DNA from: Vreelandella titanicae BH1
GTDB taxonomy: Bacteria; Pseudomonadota; Gammaproteobacteria; Pseudomonadales; Halomonadaceae
Length of the DNA: 64,000 nt
Assembly (NCBI RefSeq): GCF_000336575.1
Contig: NZ_AOPO01000005.1
Coordinates: 284,872-348,871 of the forward strand
Direction of reading: 5' to 3'
This document shows, one piece after another, positions 36,658-45,686 of this stretch (position 1 is the first letter of the stretch; each line of letters starts with the position of its first letter). Below the pieces are notes generated by a model that was given only the letters and a program-made list of their open reading frames with translations, did not search any database and was not told where the DNA came from. The position numbers and the translations under genes are program-made.

Positions 36658-38598
36658 TCAATTGGCAGGCTTTGCCACTAGCGAGCGAGTCTCTTCGCGT
36701 GCTTCAGTGAGCACTATGCGCAGCGGATCGCCAAGCTTGTAACGCTCTTCGCCCTCGATCTGGATACGGCCCTCTTTATCGTCAATGACCACTTTGCTGC
36801 GGTCACTGTGCATCAAGGGGGCGGGCACAAACGCAGTTGCGCCATTTTCCACCAGACGAACGCGCATGCCGCCACGGTTGATGGCCATGATTTCGGCCTC
36901 AAACGTATCCTGGTTCTGTGCAGCGGGCGTTAGGTAACGCACGTAGAGCCAGTCTTTCACGTCGCGCTCGGCCATACGGTTCAGGCGGCGGCGTTCCGTC
37001 AGTTGCTCGGTGAGCTGCTGGGTCGCTTCGGCGGGGGCCTGTTCGCCTTTCAACACGCGTTTGATCAGGCGGTGGTTGACCATATCGCCATACTTACGAA
37101 TCGGCGAGGTCCAGGTAGCGTAGGCGGCTAGGCCCAGGCCAAAGTGTGGGCCGGGCTGGGCCGACATGCTGGTAAAACCCTGGAAGCGGCGCAGGCGCGC
37201 ATCCAGCCAGGCGTCATCGCGGCTTTCCAGCACACGCTTAAGCTCAGTGTAGCGGGCAAGCTCTGTCAGCGCTTCGCGTTCGACCACGATCTCCTGACCT
37301 GCCAAGAATTCCTGGGCGGCTTCGGCTTTCTCGGGCTCGAACGCGCGATGCACGTTAAAGATACCGTGGCCGATGTGCTGGGCCAGGAAATCCGCGCAGC
37401 AGGCGTTAGCCACAATCATCGACTCTTCGATCATGCGGTTGGCAATGCGGCGCTCTTCGGTGCGCACCGCCAATACGTTACCGGCGGGATCGAGATCAAA
37501 CACGTAGTCGGGACGGTCTTTAAACACCAGCGCGTGTTCATTGCGCCAAGCGGTACGCGCTTCGGTCAAATCACGCAGCGCAGTAAGCTGCTCGGCGATC
37601 TCATCCGCGGGTGCCCAGTCGCCTTGACCTTCGATCCAGTCGGAGACGTTGTCGTAAATGAGCTTGGCGTGAGATTTAACGTTCGCCGCAAAAAAGCGGT
37701 AATCGCCCATGCTGCCGTCGGCATTAATATCCAGCGTACAGGCCAGCGCGGGGCGCTCCTTGCCTTCCCACAACGAGCAGAGATCATCTGCTAGCTGCTC
37801 TGGCAGCATAGTGACGTTTTGGCCAGGCAGGTAAACGGTAAAGGCGCGAGTGCGGGCTTCTAAATCAGCCGCATGGCCCTCTTCCACATAAGCGGTGGGG
37901 TCGGCAATCGCTACGCTCAACCGCCAGCCGCCTTCCGCACGAGTAGCCACGTGCAGCGCATCATCCATATCGCGGGTCTTCTCACCATCGATGGTGAAGA
38001 AGGGCGTGGGCGTTAAATCTTCGCGAGTCAGGCCTTCATCGATCAGCGGCCAGTCGGTGCCCGCATCGGGGCACTCTTGCTCCAGCGCATGGCGTGCAAG
38101 TGTGACGCGCCATGGCACTGCCGGATCATCGCTTTTGGCGACCAGCTCATCAATCTGGGCAAAGAAAGCGCGGTCATCGGCTTTTAGTGGATGGCGTACC
38201 AAGCGGGCAACGACCCAATCGCCGTCAGCAATGGAGTCTTCGTCAAGGCTGTTCTTAATCCGCGCCTTGATAACGTTTTTAATCGACGGATGGTCGGGGG
38301 CGACAGATAGGCGACCTTCGCGCTTCTGCACCCGGGCGACAAACCGATCAAGACCCGCTTCAATCAGCTTTTCCGGCTCAATGGACTTTTTGTCACCGTT
38401 CTCGTGAATCACGCCTTCCACGCGATCACCGTGAATCACCTGCTTCATGGCGGGCGGCGGCACGAAATAGGATTCACCGTCGTCGGTTTCGAGAAACCCG
38501 AAACCTTTGTCGGTGGCTTTGATCACCCCTTCAGCACGGGGGGTGGTTTGACGAATCTGTTGCTTGAGCTGGGCAAGCATGGCGTTGTTCTGAAGCAT
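36658..38598 (-). CDS. rnb: Exoribonuclease II
   Basis: Processive 3'-5' single-strand exoribonuclease of the RNB family; 646 residues (E. coli 644). It has N-terminal cold-shock domains (TPRAEGVIKATDKGFGFLE, about 19-37). The RNB catalytic core has the metal-binding aspartates in FTIDGEKTRDMDDALHV and IADPTAYVEEGH. A C-terminal S1 domain follows (about 560-640). The N-terminus aligns closely with E. coli RNase II rather than the longer RNase R. Single gene, terminated by the shared hairpin at 36603. Confidence 0.96.
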   Translation of the reverse strand: MLQNNAMLAQLKQQIRQTTPRAEGVIKATDKGFGFLETDDGESYFVPPPAMKQVIHGDRVEGVIHENGDKKSIEPEKLIEAGLDRFVARVQKREGRLSVAPDHPSIKNVIKARIKNSLDEDSIADGDWVVARLVRHPLKADDRAFFAQIDELVAKSDDPAVPWRVTLARHALEQECPDAGTDWPLIDEGLTREDLTPTPFFTIDGEKTRDMDDALHVATRAEGGWRLSVAIADPTAYVEEGHAADLEARTRAFTVYLPGQNVTMLPEQLADDLCSLWEGKERPALACTLDINADGSMGDYRFFAANVKSHAKLIYDNVSDWIEGQGDWAPADEIAEQLTALRDLTEARTAWRNEHALVFKDRPDYVFDLDPAGNVLAVRTEERRIANRMIEESMIVANACCADFLAQHIGHGIFNVHRAFEPEKAEAAQEFLAGQEIVVEREALTELARYTELKRVLESRDDAWLDARLRRFQGFTSMSAQPGPHFGLGLAAYATWTSPIRKYGDMVNHRLIKRVLKGEQAPAEATQQLTEQLTERRRLNRMAERDVKDWLYVRYLTPAAQNQDTFEAEIMAINRGGMRVRLVENGATAFVPAPLMHSDRSKVVIDDKEGRIQIEGEERYKLGDPLRIVLTEAREETRSLVAKPAN

Positions 38599-38771
38599 GA
38601 GCTCAATCAGTTGGCGAGAGTTAGGCTGCCACTATACGGATTCCCGCAGGCTGCGCCAATTGTCGCTATGCGATGTTGGCCCTGATGTTGGCTTTGGTAA
38701 TGGCGAGTCAAAGGCTTACATGCGCTCAAGGGAATCGGTTAAGCTGAATATTCATACTCACGGAGCGCGCT

Positions 38772-39569
38772 ATGACACCTCGCCTGATTGTTTCTGACCT
38801 GGATGGCACCCTATTAGGAAGCGACCACACCCTGCACGCAAGCACCGTAGAGGTGCTAAGAGCATTGGTGAAGCAAGGTCATCATGTCGCACTCGCCTCT
38901 GGCCGCCACTACCACGATATGAAGGTGTTTCGTGATCAGTTGGATATTCCGGCGCACTTGATTAGCACCAATGGTGCTTATGTACATGATCCCAACGATG
39001 CTTTGTTGGCGGCTAATCACCTTGAGCCTGAATATGCAAAGACGCTAATCGGTCTTCCGCGCCCTCCTCAAGTACGGCTTAATCTTTATCGCGAAAGCGG
39101 CTGGCATATTGATTCAGAAGCTCCACATTTATTATCTCTTCATGCCTCTACAGGGTTTGGCTATGAAGTCGTGTCCCCCGCGCAAATGGACACTAACGGT
39201 GTAGGCAAAGTGCTCTATCTAGGCGACCCAAAGGCGCTAAAGCAGTTAGAAGCACAGGCGCAAGAGGCCCACGGCGACGGGCTGCATATTACCTATTCCA
39301 CCATTGATTCTCTGGAAATCATGGCCGGTGGGGTCAACAAAGGCGTGGCGCTGTCATCACTGCTGGAACGGTTGGGCTTAACGCCTGCAGATTGCCTAGC
39401 GTTTGGCGATAATCTTAACGATACCGAAATGCTCGATTTAGCAGGGGAGGCCCAGGTAATGGCCAATGCCCACCCTGCGCTATTTGATCGTGTCACCGGC
39501 GCTGAACGTATCGGTCACCATGGCGAAGCCGCCGTTGCCCAATGGCTGAAAAAGCGCTTTGGGCTGTAG
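38772..39569 (+). CDS. HAD-superfamily Cof-type phosphatase
   Basis: A 265-residue phosphatase of the Cof/YbiV type. Motif I is SDLDGTLLGSDH (nucleophile and acid aspartates), motif II is ALASGRHYHDM, motif III is the Lys in GGVNKGVALSSLL, and motif IV is AFGDNLNDTEML. A large C2 cap domain lies between motifs II and III. Such enzymes hydrolyse sugar phosphates, flavin mononucleotide or pyridoxal phosphate; the substrate is not predictable. The start has a plausible GGAGC site. Divergent from rnb. Confidence 0.9.
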   Translation: MTPRLIVSDLDGTLLGSDHTLHASTVEVLRALVKQGHHVALASGRHYHDMKVFRDQLDIPAHLISTNGAYVHDPNDALLAANHLEPEYAKTLIGLPRPPQVRLNLYRESGWHIDSEAPHLLSLHASTGFGYEVVSPAQMDTNGVGKVLYLGDPKALKQLEAQAQEAHGDGLHITYSTIDSLEIMAGGVNKGVALSSLLERLGLTPADCLAFGDNLNDTEMLDLAGEAQVMANAHPALFDRVTGAERIGHHGEAAVAQWLKKRFGL

Positions 39570-39625
39570 GGTTACGTATTAATTAGTGGCTCTTAATTTC
39601 GTCACTTGCAGCGACTTGGGGCTGA

Positions 39626-39781
39626 GGTCAATCTGAAGCAGCTCAACAGCTTGGCCTAAAATTTGGCGAGCTGCCTGTTTGGGCAGAACAGCGGCTGGAG
39701 CAAGCAACGCCTGCGCAGTTGGATGAGTGGTCTGGAGCGATCTTGACCGCCAACTCCCTTGATGAGCTGTTCAAAAACTGA
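39626..39781 (+). pseudogene. C-terminal remnant of an Rpn/DUF4351-type protein
   Basis: After a stop codon, a 51-residue frame contains LGLKFGELPVWAEQRLEQAT and then AQLDEWSGAILTANSLDELF. This is the pattern of the DUF4351 tail found at the C-terminus of Rpn-family (recombination-promoting nuclease/putative transposase) proteins. The nuclease part is gone and there is no start, so it is a relic of a mobile-element-related gene. Confidence 0.65.
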
Positions 39782-39790
39782 CGTTACGCT

Positions 39791-39979
39791 TTATTTATTC
39801 GCTGGTGGTTTCAGCCAATCAAACATTTTCATTATAAAGCTACGTTCAGTGGGTTTTTCATCGTTTTTGCCAATAAAAGCCTCAAGCAGACTTTGATTAA
39901 GCTGTTGAGGAAGAGCGTTGGCATCGGCCATGAGCGCTTCGCGTGAAATATCTTCCTCAGCGCTAGAATTGCTTCGCAT
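39791..39979 (-). CDS. Small hypothetical protein
   Basis: A 62-residue protein, mostly polar with an amphipathic C-terminus (SFIMKMFDWLKPPANK). It begins 16 bases after the stop of the 261-residue unknown gene on the same strand, so it is likely translated from the same mRNA, which probably starts at the sigma-28-like promoter at 40875. The ribosome site (AGAGAT) is weak. No family is recognised. Confidence 0.5.
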   Translation of the reverse strand: MRSNSSAEEDISREALMADANALPQQLNQSLLEAFIGKNDEKPTERSFIMKMFDWLKPPANK

Positions 39980-39995
39980 TTACTATTATCTCTTT

Positions 39996-40781
39996 TCAAC
40001 TAACCGTTGAGTTAGCAAAGCGTTTACCAAGATTGGCAAAGTCTTCGCTCGACATCAGTATGTCAAAAATATCTTCAGGTGCCCCTTTGCCTTCGGCGCG
40101 GTGGGTCATAAAGTTGAAATCCATCTCGATCAGGTGCTCAAGGCGTGGGGCATAGAAGTCGGGATATTGTGCCTGCATGATGGGAGGCAGGTCGTTGTAA
40201 TTGCCAAGCACTTCTTTGAAGAAGTCGGTCATCTTGCCTGTTTGGCTGTACTCCAGCTTGCCACGGGCTACGACGGCCTGTTTCCATACTTGCCGCTGAT
40301 CATAATCTTCTTGCCAGGCTGCGCGCTGTTCATTGGCCGTAAACGTGCCACTATCGTCATAAATAATCAGTACTAATTGATCTTGAGACAAGCCGCTAAA
40401 AGGATTGCTACCTCTGCCATTAACAAAGGAGGTGGCCTGCTTTGCTCGCTCCAAGAGTTCTGGATCATCGGTGTTGGGAACTTCGGCATCATATCGAGCT
40501 CGGTTGTTATGGTAGCCTTGGCCGGTAATTTGGCTTAGCAGTGCATCGGCTTTTTGCCCTAACGCTTTACGATCCAGGCTAGCATCACGCTCTTCGGCAC
40601 GCAGGGCGCTGTCACTTAACTGCTGAGCCAAAGTGGAAAGTTGGCTTGATGGTTTCGATGAACCAGAAGTAGGCGCTGTGTTTTCGCCCTGTTCGGTTCC
40701 CTTGGTCGATACATCCTGGGTGCGGCTACCCGATGTAGATTGAGAGGTCACCGGAGTAGATGGCCCGATACCGATTGTCAT
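39996..40781 (-). CDS. Hypothetical protein, possibly in the flagellar (sigma-28) regulon
   Basis: 261 residues, no signal peptide or membrane segment. The first 60 residues are Ser/Thr/Gly/Gln-rich and probably disordered. The rest is helical with conserved-looking blocks: LSTLAQQLSDSALRAEERDASLDRKALG, PNTDDPELLERAKQATSFVNG, NPFSGLSQDQLVLIIYDDSGTFTANEQRAAW. From memory, similar uncharacterised proteins exist in pseudomonads. The ATG has a strong AAGGAGG site. An upstream promoter matches the FliA consensus closely, so a motility-linked or exported role is possible. Function unknown. Confidence 0.75.
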   Translation of the reverse strand: MTIGIGPSTPVTSQSTSGSRTQDVSTKGTEQGENTAPTSGSSKPSSQLSTLAQQLSDSALRAEERDASLDRKALGQKADALLSQITGQGYHNNRARYDAEVPNTDDPELLERAKQATSFVNGRGSNPFSGLSQDQLVLIIYDDSGTFTANEQRAAWQEDYDQRQVWKQAVVARGKLEYSQTGKMTDFFKEVLGNYNDLPPIMQAQYPDFYAPRLEHLIEMDFNFMTHRAEGKGAPEDIFDILMSSEDFANLGKRFANSTVS

Positions 40782-40874
40782 TGCAATACCTCCTTGTGGC
40801 TTTGCTTAACCGCCATCAATATGTGGCCGATGATAGTGACGAAAGCGCTGGTTATTGCTCTATATCTACATTAT

Positions 40875-40901
40875 TAATCGGCTAAGCAAACAAAAGCATT
40901 A
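40875..40901 (-). promoter_or_regulatory. Sigma-28 (FliA)-type promoter
   Basis: On the - strand, TAATGCTT, 11 bases, GCCGATTA. The consensus is TAAAGTTT-N11-GCCGATAA, so 6 of 8 and 7 of 8 positions match with exact spacing. It lies about 95 bases upstream of the 261-residue unknown gene. Confidence 0.6.
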
Positions 40902-41061
40902 AGTAAATATTGTATTTTTTTGTTAGCATTCTTATTAATACATAGAAATAGCGTAGCCACAGGTGATTTCATCATTAGTCGAAGGGGGCTTGAGATGCAC
41001 AGTTTCCTCGACCATCATCAAGGCCCAATAACGACAATAGCGTAGGGCTGAACCCGCTGAG

Positions 41062-41787
41062 ATGACGACAACCCCTGCTACTTTGATTGTGGTCGACGAT
41101 GACCCGGAAATTTGTGAACTGCTCGCGGACTACCTGGGGCGGCACGGTTACCGGGTATTTACGGCGGACGGTGCCCAAGCGCTGCATTCGCTGCGTGCTG
41201 AACACGCCCCCGACTTGCTGATTGTCGATTTAATGCTCCCCGGTGACGACGGCTTTACCATCTGCCGTGACGTCCGAAAGCACAGCGATGTGCCGATAAT
41301 CATGCTTACCGCCAGTGCCGATGAGACCGACCGCATTCTGGGTCTGGAGCTGGGTGCTGATGACTACTTGGGCAAGCCGTTTAATCCCCGCGAATTGCTG
41401 GCGCGCGTCAAAGCGGTACTGCGACGCACCCGCAGTGCTCCACCAGAGTTGCCTGCGGGGCAGGCGCGCTGGGTCAGTTTCGGCAATTGGCAACTCGACC
41501 GCATGACCCGCGAGTTGATTGACCTGCAGGGCGAGCGCGCCGCGCTTTCAGGGGCTGATTTTCAGCTATTGCAGGTGTTTTTAGAGCATCCGGCGAAGGT
41601 GCTCACTCGGGATGATCTATACGCGCTTACCCGTGGGCGGGACGCGCCGCCGCTTGATCGCTCCATTGATGTCCACGTTTGCCGCCTGCGCCAACGGCTG
41701 GGTGAAGATGCCCAGCACTCGCAGTTGATTCGAACGGTGCGCGGGGCAGGCTATGTGTTAACCGCCCAAGTAGATGCATTAACGTGA
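41062..41787 (+). CDS. OmpR-family response regulator (GltR-like)
   Basis: A 241-residue two-component regulator. The receiver domain has the acidic pocket Asp12-14, phospho-acceptor Asp56 (IVDLMLPGDDGF), the Thr in MLTAS and the Lys in GKPFNPREL. A C-terminal winged helix follows (about 140-236: GADFQLLQVFLEHP, SIDVHVCRLRQRLGED, IRTVRGAGYVL). Together with the overlapping kinase and the sugar ABC operon, it matches the GltR/GtrS arrangement of pseudomonads, which controls glucose uptake. The start has no strong ribosome site. Function as a sugar-uptake regulator is inferred from context. Confidence 0.93.
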   Translation: MTTTPATLIVVDDDPEICELLADYLGRHGYRVFTADGAQALHSLRAEHAPDLLIVDLMLPGDDGFTICRDVRKHSDVPIIMLTASADETDRILGLELGADDYLGKPFNPRELLARVKAVLRRTRSAPPELPAGQARWVSFGNWQLDRMTRELIDLQGERAALSGADFQLLQVFLEHPAKVLTRDDLYALTRGRDAPPLDRSIDVHVCRLRQRLGEDAQHSQLIRTVRGAGYVLTAQVDALT

Positions 41788-43295
41788 GACGCGTGGAGTG
41801 GGCAACCATTCGTCGACGCTTATCCCGACGAGCTGCCCGCTGGCTGCCGACTTCGCTGCGCGGGCGCTTCGTGATCATCATGATCGCCGGAGTGCTGGTC
41901 GCCCAAGGGGCCAGCTACGCCATCTGGACTTCCCAGGTGCGCTCCAGCCACTTGGCACAGCTTGATGAGCTGTCCACCAATATGGCGTTTAGTATCGCCT
42001 CCACCATGAAGTTTTTCCGCTCACTGCCCGTTGACTACCGCCATATTGTGCTCGATCAGCTGCGAAATATGGGCGGCACACGCTTTTTTGTTAGCGTCAA
42101 CGAACGCAGGCTGGCCATCGACGATATCGGCTCGGGGCCGGAAAAACAGGTGGTAGTGAACAATGTGCGCTCGGTGCTTACCCAGCAGCTCAATATTGAC
42201 GACGTGATTGTCGAGTTCTCCCGTCCGGAAAACCTGCGAGTGCTCAATAACGAGGTACTGCTTTACGACCTGCCGCCCCGCTGGGGGCAGCACAGCCTGC
42301 TGATGGAGCCACTCTCGCCGCCGATTTTAGTGGTTCAACTGGAGCTTGCCCCAGGCACCTGGCTCTATGTTGCCACGCTGCTGGGCGTACCCGATATTTT
42401 CAGCGGTTATCGCTGGCTTTCTGAAGAGCGTTTGCTGGTCGGGTTACTGGTGCTGCTGAGTGTGCTGGCGCTTTCTCTATTGGGTATTACCAGCGTGACC
42501 CGGCCACTGGCGCGGCTTTCACGGGCAGCGAATCAGTTGGGCGATGATTTGGATATGCCGCCACTACGGGAGAGTGGCCCCAAAGAAGTGGCCGCCACCG
42601 CCGCGGCGTTCAATCGTATGCAGCGGCGTATTCGCGAGCAGATTGAGGAGCGCGAACGGCTGTTTTCGGCGATTTCCCATGATTTAAAGACCCCCTTAAC
42701 CCGCATGCGCCTGCGCGCTGAGATGCTCGATGACGACTATCAGCGCGAGCGCTTTTGCGCCTCACTGGATGAGCTGGATAGCTTGGTTAAAGGCGCCTTG
42801 GCCTCGGTGAAAGGCCTGGATCTGCACGAAGAGCCGGCGTCCGTTGATCTAACGCACCTGATCGAAGAGTTGGCCGAAGAGCTTAGCCTTCAAGGCGGTA
42901 AGGTCACTATCGAGACTAAAAGCGGTAACCCTATTCCACCGCTGATTGCCAAACCGCTGGCGCTTAAGCGCTGCCTGGCAAACCTGCTTGAGAACGCGGT
43001 GTTCTATGGAAAGCAGGCCGATGTGCAGCTAATCGATCACGGTAATGTTGTCACCATGCGTATTCGTGACCACGGCCCAGGTATACCCGAAGAGCAGTTG
43101 GGGCGGGTGTTTTCGCCCTTTGTTCGCCTGGAGCCCTCACGCAGCCGACACACTGGCGGTAGCGGCCTGGGGTTGGGTATTGCTCGGCATATTGCCCGCG
43201 CCCACGGTGGCGATATTACGCTCGCCAACCATGCTGTTGGTGGGCTGGTGGTGACTCTCACGCTACCCCGCCAGGAAACTATTACAGGTTTGTAA
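41784..43295 (+). CDS. Sensor histidine kinase (GtrS-like)
   Basis: A 503-residue membrane kinase. TM1 is at about 28-46, a periplasmic sensor region of about 165 residues follows, then TM2 (about 215-236), HAMP (about 238-290), the phospho-acceptor His299 in FSAISHDLKTPLTRMR, and an ATPase domain with NLLENAVFYG, DHGPGIPEEQ, and GGSGLGLGIARHI. GTG start overlapping the regulator stop by four bases (GTGA), so the pair is translationally coupled. Probably senses a sugar acid or sugar in the periplasm and phosphorylates the upstream regulator. Confidence 0.93.
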   Translation: MRRVEWATIRRRLSRRAARWLPTSLRGRFVIIMIAGVLVAQGASYAIWTSQVRSSHLAQLDELSTNMAFSIASTMKFFRSLPVDYRHIVLDQLRNMGGTRFFVSVNERRLAIDDIGSGPEKQVVVNNVRSVLTQQLNIDDVIVEFSRPENLRVLNNEVLLYDLPPRWGQHSLLMEPLSPPILVVQLELAPGTWLYVATLLGVPDIFSGYRWLSEERLLVGLLVLLSVLALSLLGITSVTRPLARLSRAANQLGDDLDMPPLRESGPKEVAATAAAFNRMQRRIREQIEERERLFSAISHDLKTPLTRMRLRAEMLDDDYQRERFCASLDELDSLVKGALASVKGLDLHEEPASVDLTHLIEELAEELSLQGGKVTIETKSGNPIPPLIAKPLALKRCLANLLENAVFYGKQADVQLIDHGNVVTMRIRDHGPGIPEEQLGRVFSPFVRLEPSRSRHTGGSGLGLGIARHIARAHGGDITLANHAVGGLVVTLTLPRQETITGL

Positions 43296-43406
43296 TAAAA
43301 CCCCAACACTATGCAGTACTCGGTAACTCCCGTTGACGCTCACCTTGGCGTAACCTCTTGGATGTCGAACGTCCGAGAGGACAATAACAATATAAGGAGT
43401 TACTCC

Positions 43407-44666
43407 ATGTCGACGTTAAAGAAAACGACCCTCGCGCTTGCTCTGGCAGGTGCCACGCTAGCCACCACCGCTCAAGCGAGTGAAGTAGAAGTGCTGCACT
43501 GGTGGACTTCCGGTGGTGAAGCTCGCGCTGCCAACGTGCTTAAAGAGTTAATGGAAGCTGAAGGCTACGGTTGGCAGGACTTTGCAGTGGCAGGCGGCGG
43601 CGGTGAAACCGCCATGACGGTGCTTAAATCTCGTGCCATGTCGGGCAACCCACCCTCTGCAGCCCAAATCAAAGGCCCCGAAATTCAGGAGTGGGGTGAG
43701 CTTGGCTTGCTCGGTGACCTGAACGGCGTTGCCGATGCGGAAGGCTGGGATGAGCTGCTGCCGGAAGTCGTGGCCGATATCATGCGTCACGACGGCCAAT
43801 ACGTGGCGGTACCCGTCAACGTACACCGGGTAAACTGGTTGTGGGCCAACCCCGAAGTGCTCGAAGCGGCAGGGGTAGAGATGCCCACCACGCTGGATGA
43901 ACTATTCGAGGCAGGTGAGGCTATCCGAGAAGCGGGCTTCGTACCGCTGGCTCATGGCGGCCAATCCTGGCAGGACGCTACGGTCTTCGAAAGCGTACTG
44001 TTAGGTGGTCAGGGTAGCGAGTTTTATCAGCAGGCATTGGTAGAACTAGACCCTGAAGCCCTGGGCGGCGAACAAATGATCGATGCCCTTGAGGACTTCA
44101 AGCGTACCCGCGAGCTGATGGATGAAGGCATGCCCGGGCGTGACTGGAATGTTGCCACGGCAATGGTGATTGAAGGAGTGGCAGGGTTTCAGCTGATGGG
44201 CGATTGGGCCAAAGGGGAGTTCACTGCGGCTGGACTGACCGCCGGGGAAGATTACCTCTGTGCCGCAGCGCCGGGCACCGAAGATGCGTTCACCTTCAAT
44301 ATCGATAGTCTGGCCATGTTCCGGGTCACTGACGACGATGAGCGCGAAGCGCAGCAAGCGTTAGCCCGCCTAGTGCTTGAGCCTACTTTCCAGGAAGCGT
44401 TTAACCTTGCCAAAGGCTCGATTCCTGCGCGGCCAGATCTGGACATGAGCGAATTCGATAGCTGTGCCCAGCAGTCGTTGGCTGATTTCCAGCGCACCGC
44501 TGAAGAGGGTGGCCTAGTGCCCAGTATGGCCCACGGCATGGCCGTACGTGCGGATATACAGGGTGCCATTTTTGATGTGGTTACCAACTACTTCAACGAC
44601 GCCGATATGCCTGCTGAAGAAGCGGCAGAACGTATGGTGAGCGCTGCCGAAGCGGCCTCTTTCTAG
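43407..44666 (+). CDS. Sugar ABC transporter substrate-binding protein (GltB-like)
   Basis: Periplasmic sugar-binding protein of the family-1 (MalE/GltB) type; 419 residues. It has a signal peptide of about 23 residues ending ATTAQA before SEVEVLHWWTSGGEARA, where VLHWWTSGGE is typical of glucose/mannose-binding proteins. The ATG at 43407 has AAGGAG 7 bases upstream; a longer frame to 43311 would bury the signal. It follows the two-component genes after 111 bases. The GC-rich hairpin after its stop may lower expression of the permeases. Ligand is probably glucose or a related hexose, by context. Confidence 0.93.
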   Translation: MSTLKKTTLALALAGATLATTAQASEVEVLHWWTSGGEARAANVLKELMEAEGYGWQDFAVAGGGGETAMTVLKSRAMSGNPPSAAQIKGPEIQEWGELGLLGDLNGVADAEGWDELLPEVVADIMRHDGQYVAVPVNVHRVNWLWANPEVLEAAGVEMPTTLDELFEAGEAIREAGFVPLAHGGQSWQDATVFESVLLGGQGSEFYQQALVELDPEALGGEQMIDALEDFKRTRELMDEGMPGRDWNVATAMVIEGVAGFQLMGDWAKGEFTAAGLTAGEDYLCAAAPGTEDAFTFNIDSLAMFRVTDDDEREAQQALARLVLEPTFQEAFNLAKGSIPARPDLDMSEFDSCAQQSLADFQRTAEEGGLVPSMAHGMAVRADIQGAIFDVVTNYFNDADMPAEEAAERMVSAAEAASF

Positions 44667-44691
44667 GCTTTTCTAGCGTTAGCGTTCTTCA

Positions 44692-44714
44692 GGCGCCGCT
44701 GCAACGGCGGCGCC
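44692..44714 (+). other. Hairpin between binding-protein and permease genes
   Basis: A perfect 7 bp stem GGCGCCG/CGGCGCC about 26 bases after the binding-protein stop codon, without a T-run. In ABC operons this position often stabilises the upstream message, so binding protein exceeds permease. Confidence 0.55.
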
Positions 44715-44741
44715 TTCGTTGCTTGGCAAGGATACTTCTCC

Positions 44742-45686
44742 ATGAGAGATTCCCTCCCCATGAAAAATACCTCTGCGACGCCTTTAGGGGCTGGCGCTAA
44801 GCGGTCGACGCCATCCGGCGGTTTGCAGGCGTGGCTGCCTCGTCTGGTGCTGGCACCGTCGGTGGCCATTTCGTTGTTCTTTGTTTACGGCTTCATGCTG
44901 TGGACGTTCGTGCTCTCGCTAACCAGCTCGCGCATGCTGCCCAGCTATGACTTTGTCGGCTTTGGTCAATATGCACGCTTAATGGCCAATGAGCGCTGGT
45001 GGGTCGCCTCGACCAACCTGATGATTTTTGGCGTGCTGTTCGTGGTGATTTGCCTGGCGATTGGCTCGCTGCTGGCGATACTACTCGATCAAAAAATTCG
45101 CCAAGAGGGGGCACTGCGCACGATCTATCTTTACCCCATGGCGCTGTCATTTATCGTTACCGGCGTGGTGTGGAAGTGGCTACTCAACCCGCAGCTAGGC
45201 ATTCAGGCGATGGTTCAAGGCTGGGGCTTTGAGTCGTTTCGCTTTGACTGGATTGTCGATCCGGATATGGCGATTTATACCCTGGTGATTGCCGCCGTAT
45301 GGCAGGCGTCAGGCTTTGTGATGGCGCTGTTTTTAGCCGGGCTGCGGGGTATCGACGACAGCATTATCAAAGCAGCGCAGTTGGATGGCGCTAGTCTGCC
45401 GCGGATTTATCTGCGCGTGGTGATGCCCTGCCTGCGCCCGGTCGTGTTTAGCGCGGTGATGATTTTGGCCCATATTGCGATTAAGAGCTTTGACCTAGTC
45501 GTCGCGCTCACCGGCGGCGGGCCTGGCTACGCCACCGATTTACCCGCCACCTTTATGTACGCTCATGCCTTTACCCGGGCGCAGATAGGTTTGGGCTCTG
45601 CCAGCGCCATGCTGATGTTGGGCGGCGTGTTGGCGATTTTGATTCCTTATCTCTACTCCGAATTAAGGAGCCGCAAGCATGGCTAA
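44742..45686 (+). CDS. Sugar ABC transporter permease (GltF-like)
   Basis: Inner-membrane permease of the MalF/UgpA class; 314 residues with six transmembrane helices after a soluble N-terminal stretch of about 30 residues. The ATPase-coupling EAA loop is AAQLDGASLPRIYLRVVMP. AAGGA lies 9 bases before ATG 44742; a second ATG at 44760 is possible. Overlaps the next permease gene by 8 bases. Works with the binding protein, second permease and ATPase of this operon. Confidence 0.93.
   Translation: MRDSLPMKNTSATPLGAGAKRSTPSGGLQAWLPRLVLAPSVAISLFFVYGFMLWTFVLSLTSSRMLPSYDFVGFGQYARLMANERWWVASTNLMIFGVLFVVICLAIGSLLAILLDQKIRQEGALRTIYLYPMALSFIVTGVVWKWLLNPQLGIQAMVQGWGFESFRFDWIVDPDMAIYTLVIAAVWQASGFVMALFLAGLRGIDDSIIKAAQLDGASLPRIYLRVVMPCLRPVVFSAVMILAHIAIKSFDLVVALTGGGPGYATDLPATFMYAHAFTRAQIGLGSASAMLMLGGVLAILIPYLYSELRSRKHG

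Noticed and set aside
37144..37794. A 216-codon frame antisense to rnb
   Set aside because: Shadow of the strong rnb frame; no ribosome site or recognisable motif.
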